Positions 17,800-25,615 of a DNA stretch of 64,000 nucleotides are shown here, piece after piece. Under the pieces are notes generated by a model that ran no database searches, was not told where the DNA came from, and worked only from the letters and a program-made list of their open reading frames with translations. The translations under genes and the position numbers were made by a program. The stretch spans positions 186,001-250,000 of the forward strand of contig JACJYI010000005.1 of the NCBI GenBank assembly GCA_020636225.1, in the 5' to 3' direction. The first letter of the stretch is position 1, and every line of letters starts with the position of its first letter. This DNA comes from Lewinellaceae bacterium. Its GTDB lineage: Bacteria > Bacteroidota > Bacteroidia > Chitinophagales > Saprospiraceae.

Positions 17800-18390
17800 T
17801 CAGGCTTTGGGTGCCTCCGGTTCAGCGGATGGGTCCGATTCAGCAGATGATCCTGCATCTTCATCGGATGATCCTCCGGTGACCATATCCTCGACTTTAT
17901 CCGTTACTGTTTCGGCAGTTTCCCGGGCCTTTTCTGCCAGGTCTTCCGCTTTGGCTTTGGCCTTTTCAGCGAGGTCTTCAAGCGTTTCGCCGGCTTTTTC
18001 AGCCCATTCCCGGGTGTTGGTGGCCATTTTCTCTGAAAGTTCGGCAGCCTCTTCCATGGCTTTCTTACTGGCCTCCTTGGCCTTTTCGGCGACCTTCTCC
18101 GTCATTTCTCCAGCTTCCTCCCAGGCTTTTTTCGCGGCTTCCTTCGCCTGGTCAGCCATTTTCTCCGTGGCTTCACCGGCATCTTCGGCCCATTCCTTCG
18201 CCCTGCTGGCCATCTTTTCTCCCGTGGCAGCAGCTACCTTGCCGGCTTCCTCCATCATCTCTTCGGTCTTGTCAGCCCATTCCCTGGCTTTTTCCTGAAA
18301 GGTTTTGGAGCGTTCCTTTGCTTCAGCCATTTCTTCCTTCAGCTCTTCCTGAGCCTTGCCAAACCATTTTTTAAAGAATTCGAATGCCAT
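17800..18390 (-). CDS. Ala/Glu/Lys-rich helical repeat protein (apolipoprotein/LEA-like)
   Basis: A 196-residue protein dominated by an amphipathic helix with 11-residue-like repeats such as EKMADQAKEAAKKAWEEAG and EKVAEKAKEASKKAMEEA. A short acidic tail rich in Ser, Glu and Pro follows. No signal peptide is present; it starts MAFEFFKKWFGKAQEEL. Such sequences resemble apolipoprotein A1/A4/E and late-embryogenesis-abundant proteins, which bind membranes or protect against desiccation and stress. The ATG at 18390 was preferred over one at 18426, which overlaps the upstream gene's stop. Function is not proven; compositional bias makes database hits unreliable. Confidence 0.72.
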   Translation of the reverse strand: MAFEFFKKWFGKAQEELKEEMAEAKERSKTFQEKAREWADKTEEMMEEAGKVAAATGEKMASRAKEWAEDAGEATEKMADQAKEAAKKAWEEAGEMTEKVAEKAKEASKKAMEEAAELSEKMATNTREWAEKAGETLEDLAEKAKAKAEDLAEKARETAETVTDKVEDMVTGGSSDEDAGSSAESDPSAEPEAPKA

Positions 18391-18400
18391 GATTGTCGGG

Positions 18401-20065
18401 TTAGTTTGATGATAAAGGTACGTCATTCCCAGGGTCCTGCTCCCGGCTGATCGTCCATTGCCGGGTTAATTTTTCAAGGAAGGCACGTTCCGTTGTCGTC
18501 CATTCTCCGGAATCAGGTACGGGCGCAGCAGGATTGGCCAATTTGCCGGGAAAACTCTCCACGTACAGGGACTGGCTGGGGAAGGCAAAGCTCACGCCCA
18601 GCTCAGCGGCCAGTCGGATGATCCCCATGATCAGTTCCTCCCTGACCGCCAGTTCCGTCTTGAAATCCGGTACCACCACCGGCACCCGGAACCGAATATC
18701 GATGGAGGAATTGTTCAGCTCATGGAGATAGATGTAGATCAGGTCCTTTCTCGTATCCGGATGCTGTTGGGCCATGTCCCGCAAGGCATCGATAAAACGC
18801 TGGATCTGATCGGCCGGTGTGCTGTAGACCACGCCGATCATGAAATGGACAAGGCGATACTGCCGCAACCCCAGGTTCACGATCTGGTCGTTGATCATGT
18901 TGCTGTTGGGGACGGAAATGATCGAACTGTCGATCGTCATCATTCGTGTCGACCGGAATCCGATCTCGACCACCGTTCCCTCCACACCTCCGGCAAGGAT
19001 ATAGTCGCCGATCTGGAAGGGCCGATCAAAAAAGATCAGGGCCGAACTGATCAGGTTCTTGACCGTATCCTGGGCGGCCAGGGCCAGGGCGATCCCACCA
19101 ATGGACAGTCCGGCGATCAGGGCGGTCAGGTTGACCTCGAGCAGCCTGAGGATGGGAATGAGGATCAGGAAGACCAGGATGACCTGGAAGGATTTTCGGA
19201 GAATGGGGATCAGCTGGTCATCGGTCTTGGTCTCCGTCTTCTCGGCCGCCTTGCGCAGATAGATAAAGATGAGGTCCAGCAAGCGCAGGCCCAGCAGCAT
19301 GATGACCACCCAGGACGTGATCCGCAGGCCGTGCAGGACCCATTCGTTGAATCGGGCCGGCAGCTGGAGCGTGGGGATGGCCAGGATGGCCACCTGGATC
19401 AGGATCCAGATGGTCAGGTAGCGATCGGCATGCTGCAAACTGCGCTGTTCCGTCAGATCATTGACCTGGAAGCGGGCGGCCACCGAACGAATGATCGGAA
19501 AGAACAGGAAATAGATCACCCAATACAACAGGAACAGGGCCACGGGAAGCAGGGCCAGGCCGATCCATTGCCAGAGCTGGATGCCCAGGAAGGAACGCTG
19601 GGCCCCCTGGCCAAACCAGTTGACCAACCGGTCGGTGCCGAAAGGATAGATCCGCCGGTGGAGCTCGGGAATAAGCTTGACGGTTTCCGGGCTGTATTGC
19701 CATCGCCCGTCATTCCGGGACAGGAAGATGGATGGATTCTCGGTCGGGAACAGGGTGTAGGTCTGGCTTTGGGTCAGGGTGTCCCGGAAATCCGGATCCC
19801 TGGGGATCTTGTCCAGGTACACAAACAAGCCGCTGCCGTCCAGGATCTGCTTGAGTTGGATGGCCAGACGGCTCATGGTGGCAGAATCGCCCGCGGATGT
19901 CAGCGCTGCACTGGCTCGCCCCGGATCCAGATGTTCGGACTGCAGATAGTAGAGGTGCTGGTAGACCGCCTGGTAGGGTGACTCCAGGCTGCCGGTAGGC
20001 GGGAGGGTCTGACTGAAAAGAGGGCTCCAGGTGAGGATGAAAAGAATAAGGCTGATCAGACGCAT
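18401..20065 (-). CDS. Mechanosensitive ion channel, MscS family
   Basis: Small-conductance mechanosensitive channel homologue of 554 residues. It has a signal peptide (MRLISLILFILTWSPLFSQ), a periplasmic N-domain of about 130 residues and five or so membrane helices. The MscS pore and beta domain begin with GLSIGGIALALAAQDT and continue FFDRPFQIGDYI. The alpha/beta cytoplasmic domain ends near residue 530. It would release solutes on hypo-osmotic shock. The extra N-terminal region is typical of larger MscS relatives such as YbdG/MscK-like proteins. I chose the ATG at 20065 because it gives a clean signal peptide. Confidence 0.9.
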   Translation of the reverse strand: MRLISLILFILTWSPLFSQTLPPTGSLESPYQAVYQHLYYLQSEHLDPGRASAALTSAGDSATMSRLAIQLKQILDGSGLFVYLDKIPRDPDFRDTLTQSQTYTLFPTENPSIFLSRNDGRWQYSPETVKLIPELHRRIYPFGTDRLVNWFGQGAQRSFLGIQLWQWIGLALLPVALFLLYWVIYFLFFPIIRSVAARFQVNDLTEQRSLQHADRYLTIWILIQVAILAIPTLQLPARFNEWVLHGLRITSWVVIMLLGLRLLDLIFIYLRKAAEKTETKTDDQLIPILRKSFQVILVFLILIPILRLLEVNLTALIAGLSIGGIALALAAQDTVKNLISSALIFFDRPFQIGDYILAGGVEGTVVEIGFRSTRMMTIDSSIISVPNSNMINDQIVNLGLRQYRLVHFMIGVVYSTPADQIQRFIDALRDMAQQHPDTRKDLIYIYLHELNNSSIDIRFRVPVVVPDFKTELAVREELIMGIIRLAAELGVSFAFPSQSLYVESFPGKLANPAAPVPDSGEWTTTERAFLEKLTRQWTISREQDPGNDVPLSSN

Positions 20066-20146
20066 GAACACGAAGGAAACAAAATTCGAGAGGATCGCCA
20101 AATCACGAAAATCGGTGGAATGCCAGGGAGGTATTTCCGAATCAGA

Positions 20147-21418
20147 TCAAAGGGTCTCCGGGGGCCTTTGATGCAGCATGAGCAACAGTAGGAACAACGT
20201 TACAAAGCCGGTTCCGATCGAGTTTTCAATGGTGTGTTCCAGCAAAAACATCGTGCTGACTAACCCGTAAAAACCGATGAGCAGGGGAGTATGTTGATTC
20301 CTGTGAAAGCATAAAGGGCCATAGAAACAAAACAGGAAGATGAACAAGCCAATGGCGCCCGTGCCAGCCAGGATGTACAGGAATTGGTTGTGGGGCGTCA
20401 ATGGTTCGACAAACTGCGGATAATCACTGGCAAAAATACGGTTGACCTCCTGTCGCAGATTTCCCGCCCCGATACCAAAGACCGGATGACGAGTGAAAAT
20501 CTTCCATCCAGTTTCCAGAGATACGATCCGCCCCGCGTCTGCATACAGCCCTCCTTCGCCTTTCTGGTACATAGACAGGTCATACCGCATGTAATCGATC
20601 TTGGATTTCAAGCTGGGTAGGATGTGATATCCAGACCACACCAGAAGGGCAAAGCCCCCCAGGACGGCAACGGGTACCCATACTCGCCGAAAACGAATGG
20701 CATACCATAGACCGATGGATACAGCTCCACCATAGAAGGCCAGAATTCCTGTACGGACTGCCAGAAAGTGCAGCATGAAAAAGAGAAAGAAGACGGCCAG
20801 GATTTGAGCCTGTCGTTCCCATTTCCACCGGTAGATATAGCGAGACCGGATCAACTCAAAGCCGCCCAGCAGACTCATGGCCAGGAGCATGCTGAAGCGA
20901 ATATGATTGCGGGGAACCGGGATCGGTTGACCGCGTTGCATCGCAAGTTGAATCTCCGCAGCATGAAGCAGATAGTTGACCCCGACGCCAAGGCACATCA
21001 AGGTCATGAATCCTAGCAGCATGGCAAGGATGGCGTGCAGCCTCCTCGCAGGAAGCCCGGGAAGTATCATTCCTGACAGCCCAAGGATGAGAAAAGGTAG
21101 ACGGATGCGTAACCGTTCCCACCAGTAAGGCCAGTCTTCCGTTTGAAAACCACTGAACAGGATGATTCCGAACAGGCCGATCAGAAGCAAAAAGGGCTGT
21201 TGTTTGCGATCAAATATGTTCAGTGAAAGGGCCCGCTTGGACAAACGAGGATGATCCCCAATCTGACCGGGTTGCCAGGCAAAGAGAGCGAGGGCAGGGA
21301 TGAGCCACATGGTCACGGATAACACAAATGGGGAGAGGATCATGCTCGCGAAGGCAATGAAATAGATCAGGACCAGAAGGTCCATTCGAGTGATCCGAGT
21401 CCACCAACGACTCATCAA
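20147..21418 (-). CDS. O-antigen ligase family protein
   Basis: Polytopic membrane protein of 423 residues with about 12 helices and a large periplasmic loop near residues 270-340. That loop contains RIVSLETGWKIFTRHPVFGIGAGN and PHNQFLYILAGTG, the Wzy_C/WaaL signature with the conserved His and Arg. It would join O-antigen or another polymer from a lipid carrier to its acceptor in the periplasm. Its start overlaps the upstream FkbM methyltransferase stop by 4 nt (ATGA), so the two are translated together. Confidence 0.85.
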   Translation of the reverse strand: MMSRWWTRITRMDLLVLIYFIAFASMILSPFVLSVTMWLIPALALFAWQPGQIGDHPRLSKRALSLNIFDRKQQPFLLLIGLFGIILFSGFQTEDWPYWWERLRIRLPFLILGLSGMILPGLPARRLHAILAMLLGFMTLMCLGVGVNYLLHAAEIQLAMQRGQPIPVPRNHIRFSMLLAMSLLGGFELIRSRYIYRWKWERQAQILAVFFLFFMLHFLAVRTGILAFYGGAVSIGLWYAIRFRRVWVPVAVLGGFALLVWSGYHILPSLKSKIDYMRYDLSMYQKGEGGLYADAGRIVSLETGWKIFTRHPVFGIGAGNLRQEVNRIFASDYPQFVEPLTPHNQFLYILAGTGAIGLFIFLFCFYGPLCFHRNQHTPLLIGFYGLVSTMFLLEHTIENSIGTGFVTLFLLLLMLHQRPPETL

Positions 21419-22158
21419 TCAATCCCTTTTGAAACCAATGACTGTTCCCTGCGATAGATTTGGGTGAGCCCCACCCAGTTGATCAATTGGTAGTCTTTTG
21501 AAGACAAAAAATTGTGGAGCTCATTTTTTACGACATCCCCGATGGTCTGAGCATCGAATTCAACGGCAATGACATCAGGCCGATAGCGTTCGAAATCAAG
21601 ACCTTTCAGGACCTGGAGATCATGTCCCTCTACATCAATGGATAGCAGGTCGATTGGTCTGTCTTTGTAAGAAGTGCCATCCAGGATATTTGTCAGTGTA
21701 TCGGCCTGGACGGTCTGGGGTCGGTATTGATATTTGGCGCCAGATCGTTCATCCGCGAAGGATTTTTCGAGTGTAACGGTCGGGGTGTACATACCATTTG
21801 TCCAGAAGGTCACTTCTCCGGGCTGTTCACTGACCGCCATGGCAATATTGGTATCACCCGGTCGGATCCAGTTGAATCCTTTGATCTTGATTGGCTGGAT
21901 GTCAATATTCACCCCGCGCCATCCTTTTTTATAAAGCGCGTAGGTATTGTTGTATTTCACAGGATGGAAGCAGCCCACATCGACAAAAAAGCCCTTGTAC
22001 CGTTTAGGGAAGAGTCGTCCCAGTATCACATCTTCAGCGGATTGACCATAAAAGCAGGAAAATCGCTTGGTCAGGAAAATCTTCCTGAAGAGGAATAGGT
22101 TGCGGAAGATGGCGTTGTTTGCCAACCAAGAAGGGAAATGGGCATGGTTGATCCGCAT
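21415..22158 (-). CDS. FkbM-family methyltransferase
   Basis: SAM-dependent methyltransferase of 247 residues, probably O-methylating a sugar in an exported glycan. FVDVGCFHPVKYNNT forms the SAM-binding loop. NIDIQPIK gives the acidic residue after strand 2. IDLLSIDVEGHDLQVLKGL is the FkbM fingerprint. The ATG at 22158 was chosen because a longer frame to 22275 runs through the terminator hairpin of the upstream tRNA. It overlaps the O-antigen ligase start by 4 nt, which supports a polysaccharide substrate. Confidence 0.85.
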   Translation of the reverse strand: MRINHAHFPSWLANNAIFRNLFLFRKIFLTKRFSCFYGQSAEDVILGRLFPKRYKGFFVDVGCFHPVKYNNTYALYKKGWRGVNIDIQPIKIKGFNWIRPGDTNIAMAVSEQPGEVTFWTNGMYTPTVTLEKSFADERSGAKYQYRPQTVQADTLTNILDGTSYKDRPIDLLSIDVEGHDLQVLKGLDFERYRPDVIAVEFDAQTIGDVVKNELHNFLSSKDYQLINWVGLTQIYRREQSLVSKGID

Positions 22159-22246
22159 AGTCACGGTTCCTGATGGAAGGAAGGATGTTCCTGCGAAGAT
22201 GCGAAGTTCTGGTGGATCTGCTGAACGGAGCTGAAACCCGGGAAGG

Positions 22247-22280
22247 GAAAAAAAGGTGGCTTCACTTGAAGCCACCTTTC
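22247..22280 (-). terminator. Terminator of tRNA-Met
   Basis: The minus strand reads AAAGGTGGCTTC - AAGT - GAAGCCACCTTTTTTTCCC, a perfect hairpin with a T run, starting 5 nt after the tRNA 3' end. Confidence 0.8.
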
Positions 22281-22285
22281 AGATG

Positions 22286-22359
22286 TAGCGAGGAGCAGAC
22301 TTGAACTGCCGACCTTCGGGTTATGAATCCGATGCTCTAACCAGCTGAGCTACCTCGCC
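22286..22359 (-). tRNA. tRNA with CAT anticodon, probably tRNA-Met
   Basis: The minus strand folds as a cloverleaf. The acceptor is GGCGAGG/CCTCGCT with a G-U first pair. The D-arm is GCTC..GAGC, the anticodon stem surrounds loop TTCATAA, and the T-arm contains TTCAAGT. The anticodon is CAT. CCA is not encoded after the discriminator A. The paired first acceptor position argues against initiator tRNA. An Ile2 tRNA with lysidine-modified CAT cannot be fully excluded, but the sequence resembles Bacteroidota elongator Met. Confidence 0.9.
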
Positions 22360-22607
22360 ATTTCGGCCTGCAAATATAGGGGAATTCCCCTTTCTTGAAC
22401 AGGTTCGGATAAAAAAAGGCGTCACGTAGCCCAGATCGCTTCCCGATGATCCGCCAACAGATTGTCCGTCGGGATCCATTGTGGTCTGACCACTCAAGTC
22501 AGGGTTGTTGGTGTGGTTCCTGAAGATACTGGACCCGCGCAGGAAAGACAGGAGAGCCGGTCAGCGGAGACTTCCCCTGACCGGCCCATTCCAGAAAACG
22601 AGTTCAG

Positions 22608-24617
22608 CTAGTCGTTGTCGATCTCGGCGCGCAATCTGTCCTTGTCGGTCATCCGCTGGCCGGTGATCGTTTCATACAGGTCAAGGTAACGTTGATGGAC
22701 CGCATCCGGCATGCGACGGCCATCTACTTTCAGGCGTTTGGTCGACAGGTCAAACCGGTAGTTGTCCAGACTGCGGATCAGGCCTTCCTTGAGGAGTTGG
22801 CTGGCAAATCGACTGTGGGTCGACCCAGATCCGAGGGACAGGAACGAGGAGGATTGACCAGTGCCATCAATGAGGACCTCCATGTGGTGTGATTCGGGGC
22901 TACCCTGCTTGTCGAGGAAGATGACCCGCTCCTCCAGATGGTTTGCCCGATTACGTTCGGTCCATTCCTTCCGAATGAGTTCTTCTTCCAGGAGGGGTGC
23001 TCGCCCTTCAGTTCGAAATCTGAGGATTTGCGGACCATCAGGATCGGCTGCCTCCTTTTCGCGGATGATCTCGATGCGTTTTTCGCCTCGGCCCGGCGCG
23101 TCCCTGTCCGTCCAGACGATGGGTTCGTCCTGCCCATCGATGATGATGGTTTGGATCTGTTTTTGGGTCCTTCCTCCAGGGCCGCCCTTTCGAATGATGA
23201 TCTTCTTCTCCTGGGGGCCGTCCACTGATGTCCACTCCATGACTTCCTCTTCCAGGATCCCAGGGGCATCAGGTGCTTCCGGGGCATCGGGTGCTTCGGG
23301 GGCATCAGGTGGTGATGGCGGTGCAGGGGGGGCCAGTCGGGAGACTTGTTCCGTCATCCGCTTGATGAGGTCCTTGTGATCCCCGAAATCCGACGGGGCG
23401 ATCGACTTTCCACCCACCTTCAATTCGGTGAGTTCACCATTTTCGAAGGTGGCTTCCTCCCGGATGCCATCGTTCTCTTCGACGATCCTTTGGACCTCTT
23501 TTCGGATCTCCCTTTGGATCATCTTTTTTTGTGGTAGTGTGTCGATCAATGTCAATCGATCCTGTGCGGATAGCGGTTCTGCACTCCCGAGGGCCGAGGG
23601 GATCCAGGCCATCAGGGTTAAGGCAATGATCGGCAGGGTGAGCAGCATGGGAATCAGCCATTTTCGTTGCATGGTGTCAGGGTTTACGGAGTGATCAATA
23701 ATTCGTTGAATGCGGTGGAGCAGGGCGTCCTTGCGGCCTGTCGCCGCCAGGGCAGGTTGACGGGGCAACATGTGCCATTCCTGGATGTGCAGGAGTGCAC
23801 GGGCATAGGTCAGGGCATTGGTATGTTGCTCCAGCGTGATCTCATCGCAAAGGTGTTCGCGTTCGTCCGTGATCTGGTGCGACAGCCACCAGGTCAGTGG
23901 ATGGTAGTAAAAGAGACATTCCAGACATTGCTGCCAGGTGTTCCAGAGGTAATCGCGACGGAGAATATGAGCCAGTTCGTGGATCAGGATCGCTTCCACC
24001 TCTTTCGGGTCAAGGTGGTTGATCAGCCCGACAGGAAGCAGGATCACCGGCTTGAGCGTTCCGAAGGTGATGGGTACCGAACTGAGCGTTGAGGTCATCA
24101 AACGCACCGGTCGACGAATGGAGAGGCGATCGATCAATTGACCGAAGCGCTGGGTCCAGACAGGATCCTGGATGTCCCTTGCCTGGCTGCGAAGCCCCCA
24201 CAAACTGATGCGACCGATGAAAAAGCGGATCAACAGGAGCAGATATCCTGCGAACCACAGTGGGGTGAGGAAGGGCACCCAGTCCGCCAGGTCGATGCCT
24301 GGTGAAGCAGATTGGACCGCTGGAAGATCAGGTTGCAGCAGGCCCGCCTGTGCGTCCAGGGTCGGTAAGGTGGTCGAGGCGTACGCGGTATCCTGTCCGT
24401 TGAGGTAGAGAAAGGTGGCCACCGCCAGGACCATCAGCAGATTGAGGGCTGAGAAAGCAAGCAGATATCGAGCCTGGCTGGCCCGTACTGGGAGGTGACG
24501 ACGGATCAGCTCGACCAGCAAAGCGATCAATGCTCCCTGCCACAGGGAGTGAAGGATGGTCCAGCCCAGGATCTCTGCCACCGGGGGCAGGAGGTTGATG
24601 GAGGTCATGATGATCAT
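22608..24617 (-). CDS. BlaR1-like M56 membrane metallopeptidase
   Basis: A 669-residue sensor protease partner of the BlaI repressor. Four N-terminal membrane helices surround the zinc motif LIHELAHILRRD (HELAH). After the last helix (about residue 315) there is a periplasmic region of about 340 residues with a Pro/Ala/Asp run (repeats of APDAPE) and then charged, beta-rich sequence. The penicillin-binding SxxK domain of true BlaR1/MecR1 is not seen, so the signal is probably something other than beta-lactams. Its start overlaps the BlaI stop by 4 nt (ATGA). The C-terminal region contains ITGQRMTDKDRLRAEI and resembles other Bacteroidota M56 proteins of unknown signal. Confidence 0.87.
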   Translation of the reverse strand: MIIMTSINLLPPVAEILGWTILHSLWQGALIALLVELIRRHLPVRASQARYLLAFSALNLLMVLAVATFLYLNGQDTAYASTTLPTLDAQAGLLQPDLPAVQSASPGIDLADWVPFLTPLWFAGYLLLLIRFFIGRISLWGLRSQARDIQDPVWTQRFGQLIDRLSIRRPVRLMTSTLSSVPITFGTLKPVILLPVGLINHLDPKEVEAILIHELAHILRRDYLWNTWQQCLECLFYYHPLTWWLSHQITDEREHLCDEITLEQHTNALTYARALLHIQEWHMLPRQPALAATGRKDALLHRIQRIIDHSVNPDTMQRKWLIPMLLTLPIIALTLMAWIPSALGSAEPLSAQDRLTLIDTLPQKKMIQREIRKEVQRIVEENDGIREEATFENGELTELKVGGKSIAPSDFGDHKDLIKRMTEQVSRLAPPAPPSPPDAPEAPDAPEAPDAPGILEEEVMEWTSVDGPQEKKIIIRKGGPGGRTQKQIQTIIIDGQDEPIVWTDRDAPGRGEKRIEIIREKEAADPDGPQILRFRTEGRAPLLEEELIRKEWTERNRANHLEERVIFLDKQGSPESHHMEVLIDGTGQSSSFLSLGSGSTHSRFASQLLKEGLIRSLDNYRFDLSTKRLKVDGRRMPDAVHQRYLDLYETITGQRMTDKDRLRAEIDND

Positions 24618-25003
24618 GGTTTTTTCGGGTCTTGATCTGCCAACAGTTGGCGTATCCTGGACAATTCATCTTCTGTGGTGCGGTGCCCCCCAAGCAATTG
24701 GAGGACCATCTCCCCCGCAGCCCCCTGGAAGGTGGTCTCCAGGAATCGGTCGAGCAAGGCCTTGCGGGTCTGGTCCGGCGGGAGGGCAGCCTGGTAGATG
24801 TGAACCTTCTGACTGCTGTCGCGGCTGACCAGCCCTTTGCTGTCCATGATCTGGAGGAGCTTCAGCGTGGTCGTGTACCCGACAGGCTTGGACTGGTTCA
24901 TGGATTCATTGACCATGCGGACGGTAGCCGGGCCGATTTCCCAGAGGATCTGAAGGATTTCCAGCTCCCCGTCGGTTGGCAATGGATGGTTGGTGTTGGA
25001 CAT
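24614..25003 (-). CDS. BlaI/MecI/CopY-family transcriptional repressor
   Basis: A 129-residue winged-helix repressor. The N-terminal HTH begins PTDGELEILQILWEIGPATV, with recognition-helix sequence GYTTTLKLLQIMDSKGLV, typical of BlaI. The C-terminal helices form the dimer interface. In the family, signal-dependent proteolysis triggered by the M56 partner relieves repression. Two perfect TACGAA-N4-TTCGTA palindromes stand just upstream and are the likely autoregulatory operators. It is cotranscribed with the M56 protease. Confidence 0.92.
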   Translation of the reverse strand: MSNTNHPLPTDGELEILQILWEIGPATVRMVNESMNQSKPVGYTTTLKLLQIMDSKGLVSRDSSQKVHIYQAALPPDQTRKALLDRFLETTFQGAAGEMVLQLLGGHRTTEDELSRIRQLLADQDPKKP

Positions 25004-25019
25004 GAGAAGAGTTGTCCGG

Positions 25020-25073
25020 CAAGTATATACGAATTACTTCGTACTTCAAAATCTGTCTACGAAAATGTTCGTA
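25020..25073 (-). promoter_or_regulatory. blaI promoter with two palindromic operators
   Basis: Two 16-bp sites with identical arms TACGAA-N4-TTCGTA lie at 25028-25043 and 25058-25073, with centres 30 bp apart (about three helical turns). A TATACTTG box, one mismatch from TAnnTTTG, abuts the first site at 25020-25027 on the minus strand. A dimer bound to each site would cover the promoter. Identical arms with differing spacers argue for selected protein-binding sites. Confidence 0.75.
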
Positions 25074-25121
25074 TTTTAAGATGACCTTAACGGTTGCCAT
25101 CCATGAGCATTCGGCAGGGAT

Positions 25122-25162
25122 AAAAAAAAGCGTGTCCCTCCCGGACAGGAGAGACACGCTTT
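25122..25162 (-). terminator. Terminator of rpsT
   Basis: The minus strand reads AAAGCGTGTCTCTCC, a short loop, GGAGGGACACGCTT and then T8. It is a strong intrinsic terminator 21 nt after the rpsT stop. Confidence 0.85.
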
Positions 25163-25183
25163 GATCGCATTTGCAAACTGGGT

Positions 25184-25438
25184 TTAGGCCAGTCGGGCAA
25201 CGTGCTTCATCAGGCTGCGCTTCAGGTTGGCCGCCTTGTTCTTGTGGATATTGTGCTTCTTCGCCAGACGGTCCACCATGGAGATCACCTTGGGCAGGAA
25301 CACTTCTGCCTTGTCTTTTTCAGACATGGCCCGAAGGTTCTTGATGGCCGTGCGAGTGCTTTTCTTGTAAAACCGGTTGCGCAGACGACGAACTGCAATC
25401 TGACGCATGCGCTTCTTGGCGGACTGATGGTTTGCCAT
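25184..25438 (-). CDS. rpsT: 30S ribosomal protein S20
   Basis: A small basic protein of 84 residues that binds 16S rRNA during 30S assembly. It starts MANHQSAKKRMRQ and contains KNRFYKKS-like and HKNKAANLKRSLMKHV sequences that are standard for S20. The ATG at 25438 gives the normal family start; upstream in-frame sequence is not homologous. A TATCTTTG promoter box lies at 25461-25468 and a strong terminator follows, so it is a single-gene unit. Confidence 0.97.
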   Translation of the reverse strand: MANHQSAKKRMRQIAVRRLRNRFYKKSTRTAIKNLRAMSEKDKAEVFLPKVISMVDRLAKKHNIHKNKAANLKRSLMKHVARLA

Positions 25439-25460
25439 ATTCCTTTTTCTTAACGGACGG

Positions 25461-25468
25461 CAAAGATA
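25461..25468 (-). promoter_or_regulatory. -7 promoter box of rpsT
   Basis: The minus strand reads TATCTTTG 22 nt before the rpsT ATG, an exact match to TAnnTTTG in front of a highly expressed ribosomal gene. A 16- to 18-nt leader would remain. Confidence 0.6.
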
Positions 25469-25531
25469 CACGTTGTCTCACAACTTTAAAAGGCCTTTTG
25501 GCATTATTTTCATGAAGAATCTGGATAATTC

Positions 25532-25564
25532 TTTGCGCACATCCGTCAAAGGCAGCGATCTTTG
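25532..25564 (+). promoter_or_regulatory. Candidate sucA promoter
   Basis: TTTG at 25532-25535 and GATCTTTG at 25557-25564 are separated by 21 bp, fitting the Bacteroidota -33/-7 arrangement with one mismatch in the -7 box. The sucA ATG is about 50 bp downstream. Confidence 0.4.
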
Positions 25565-25615
25565 CGGCGCAAAGTGACCGTCCTCATCCTGTAGACCATG
25601 TAATGCCCGCCGAAC

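Noticed and set aside
18722..19981. A 419-residue plus-strand frame rich in Asp, Gln and Gly
   Set aside because: Antisense shadow of the MscS-type channel gene.
22608..25003. Beta-lactam resistance regulator pair
   Set aside because: The M56 protein lacks the penicillin-binding sensor domain and no beta-lactamase gene is near.
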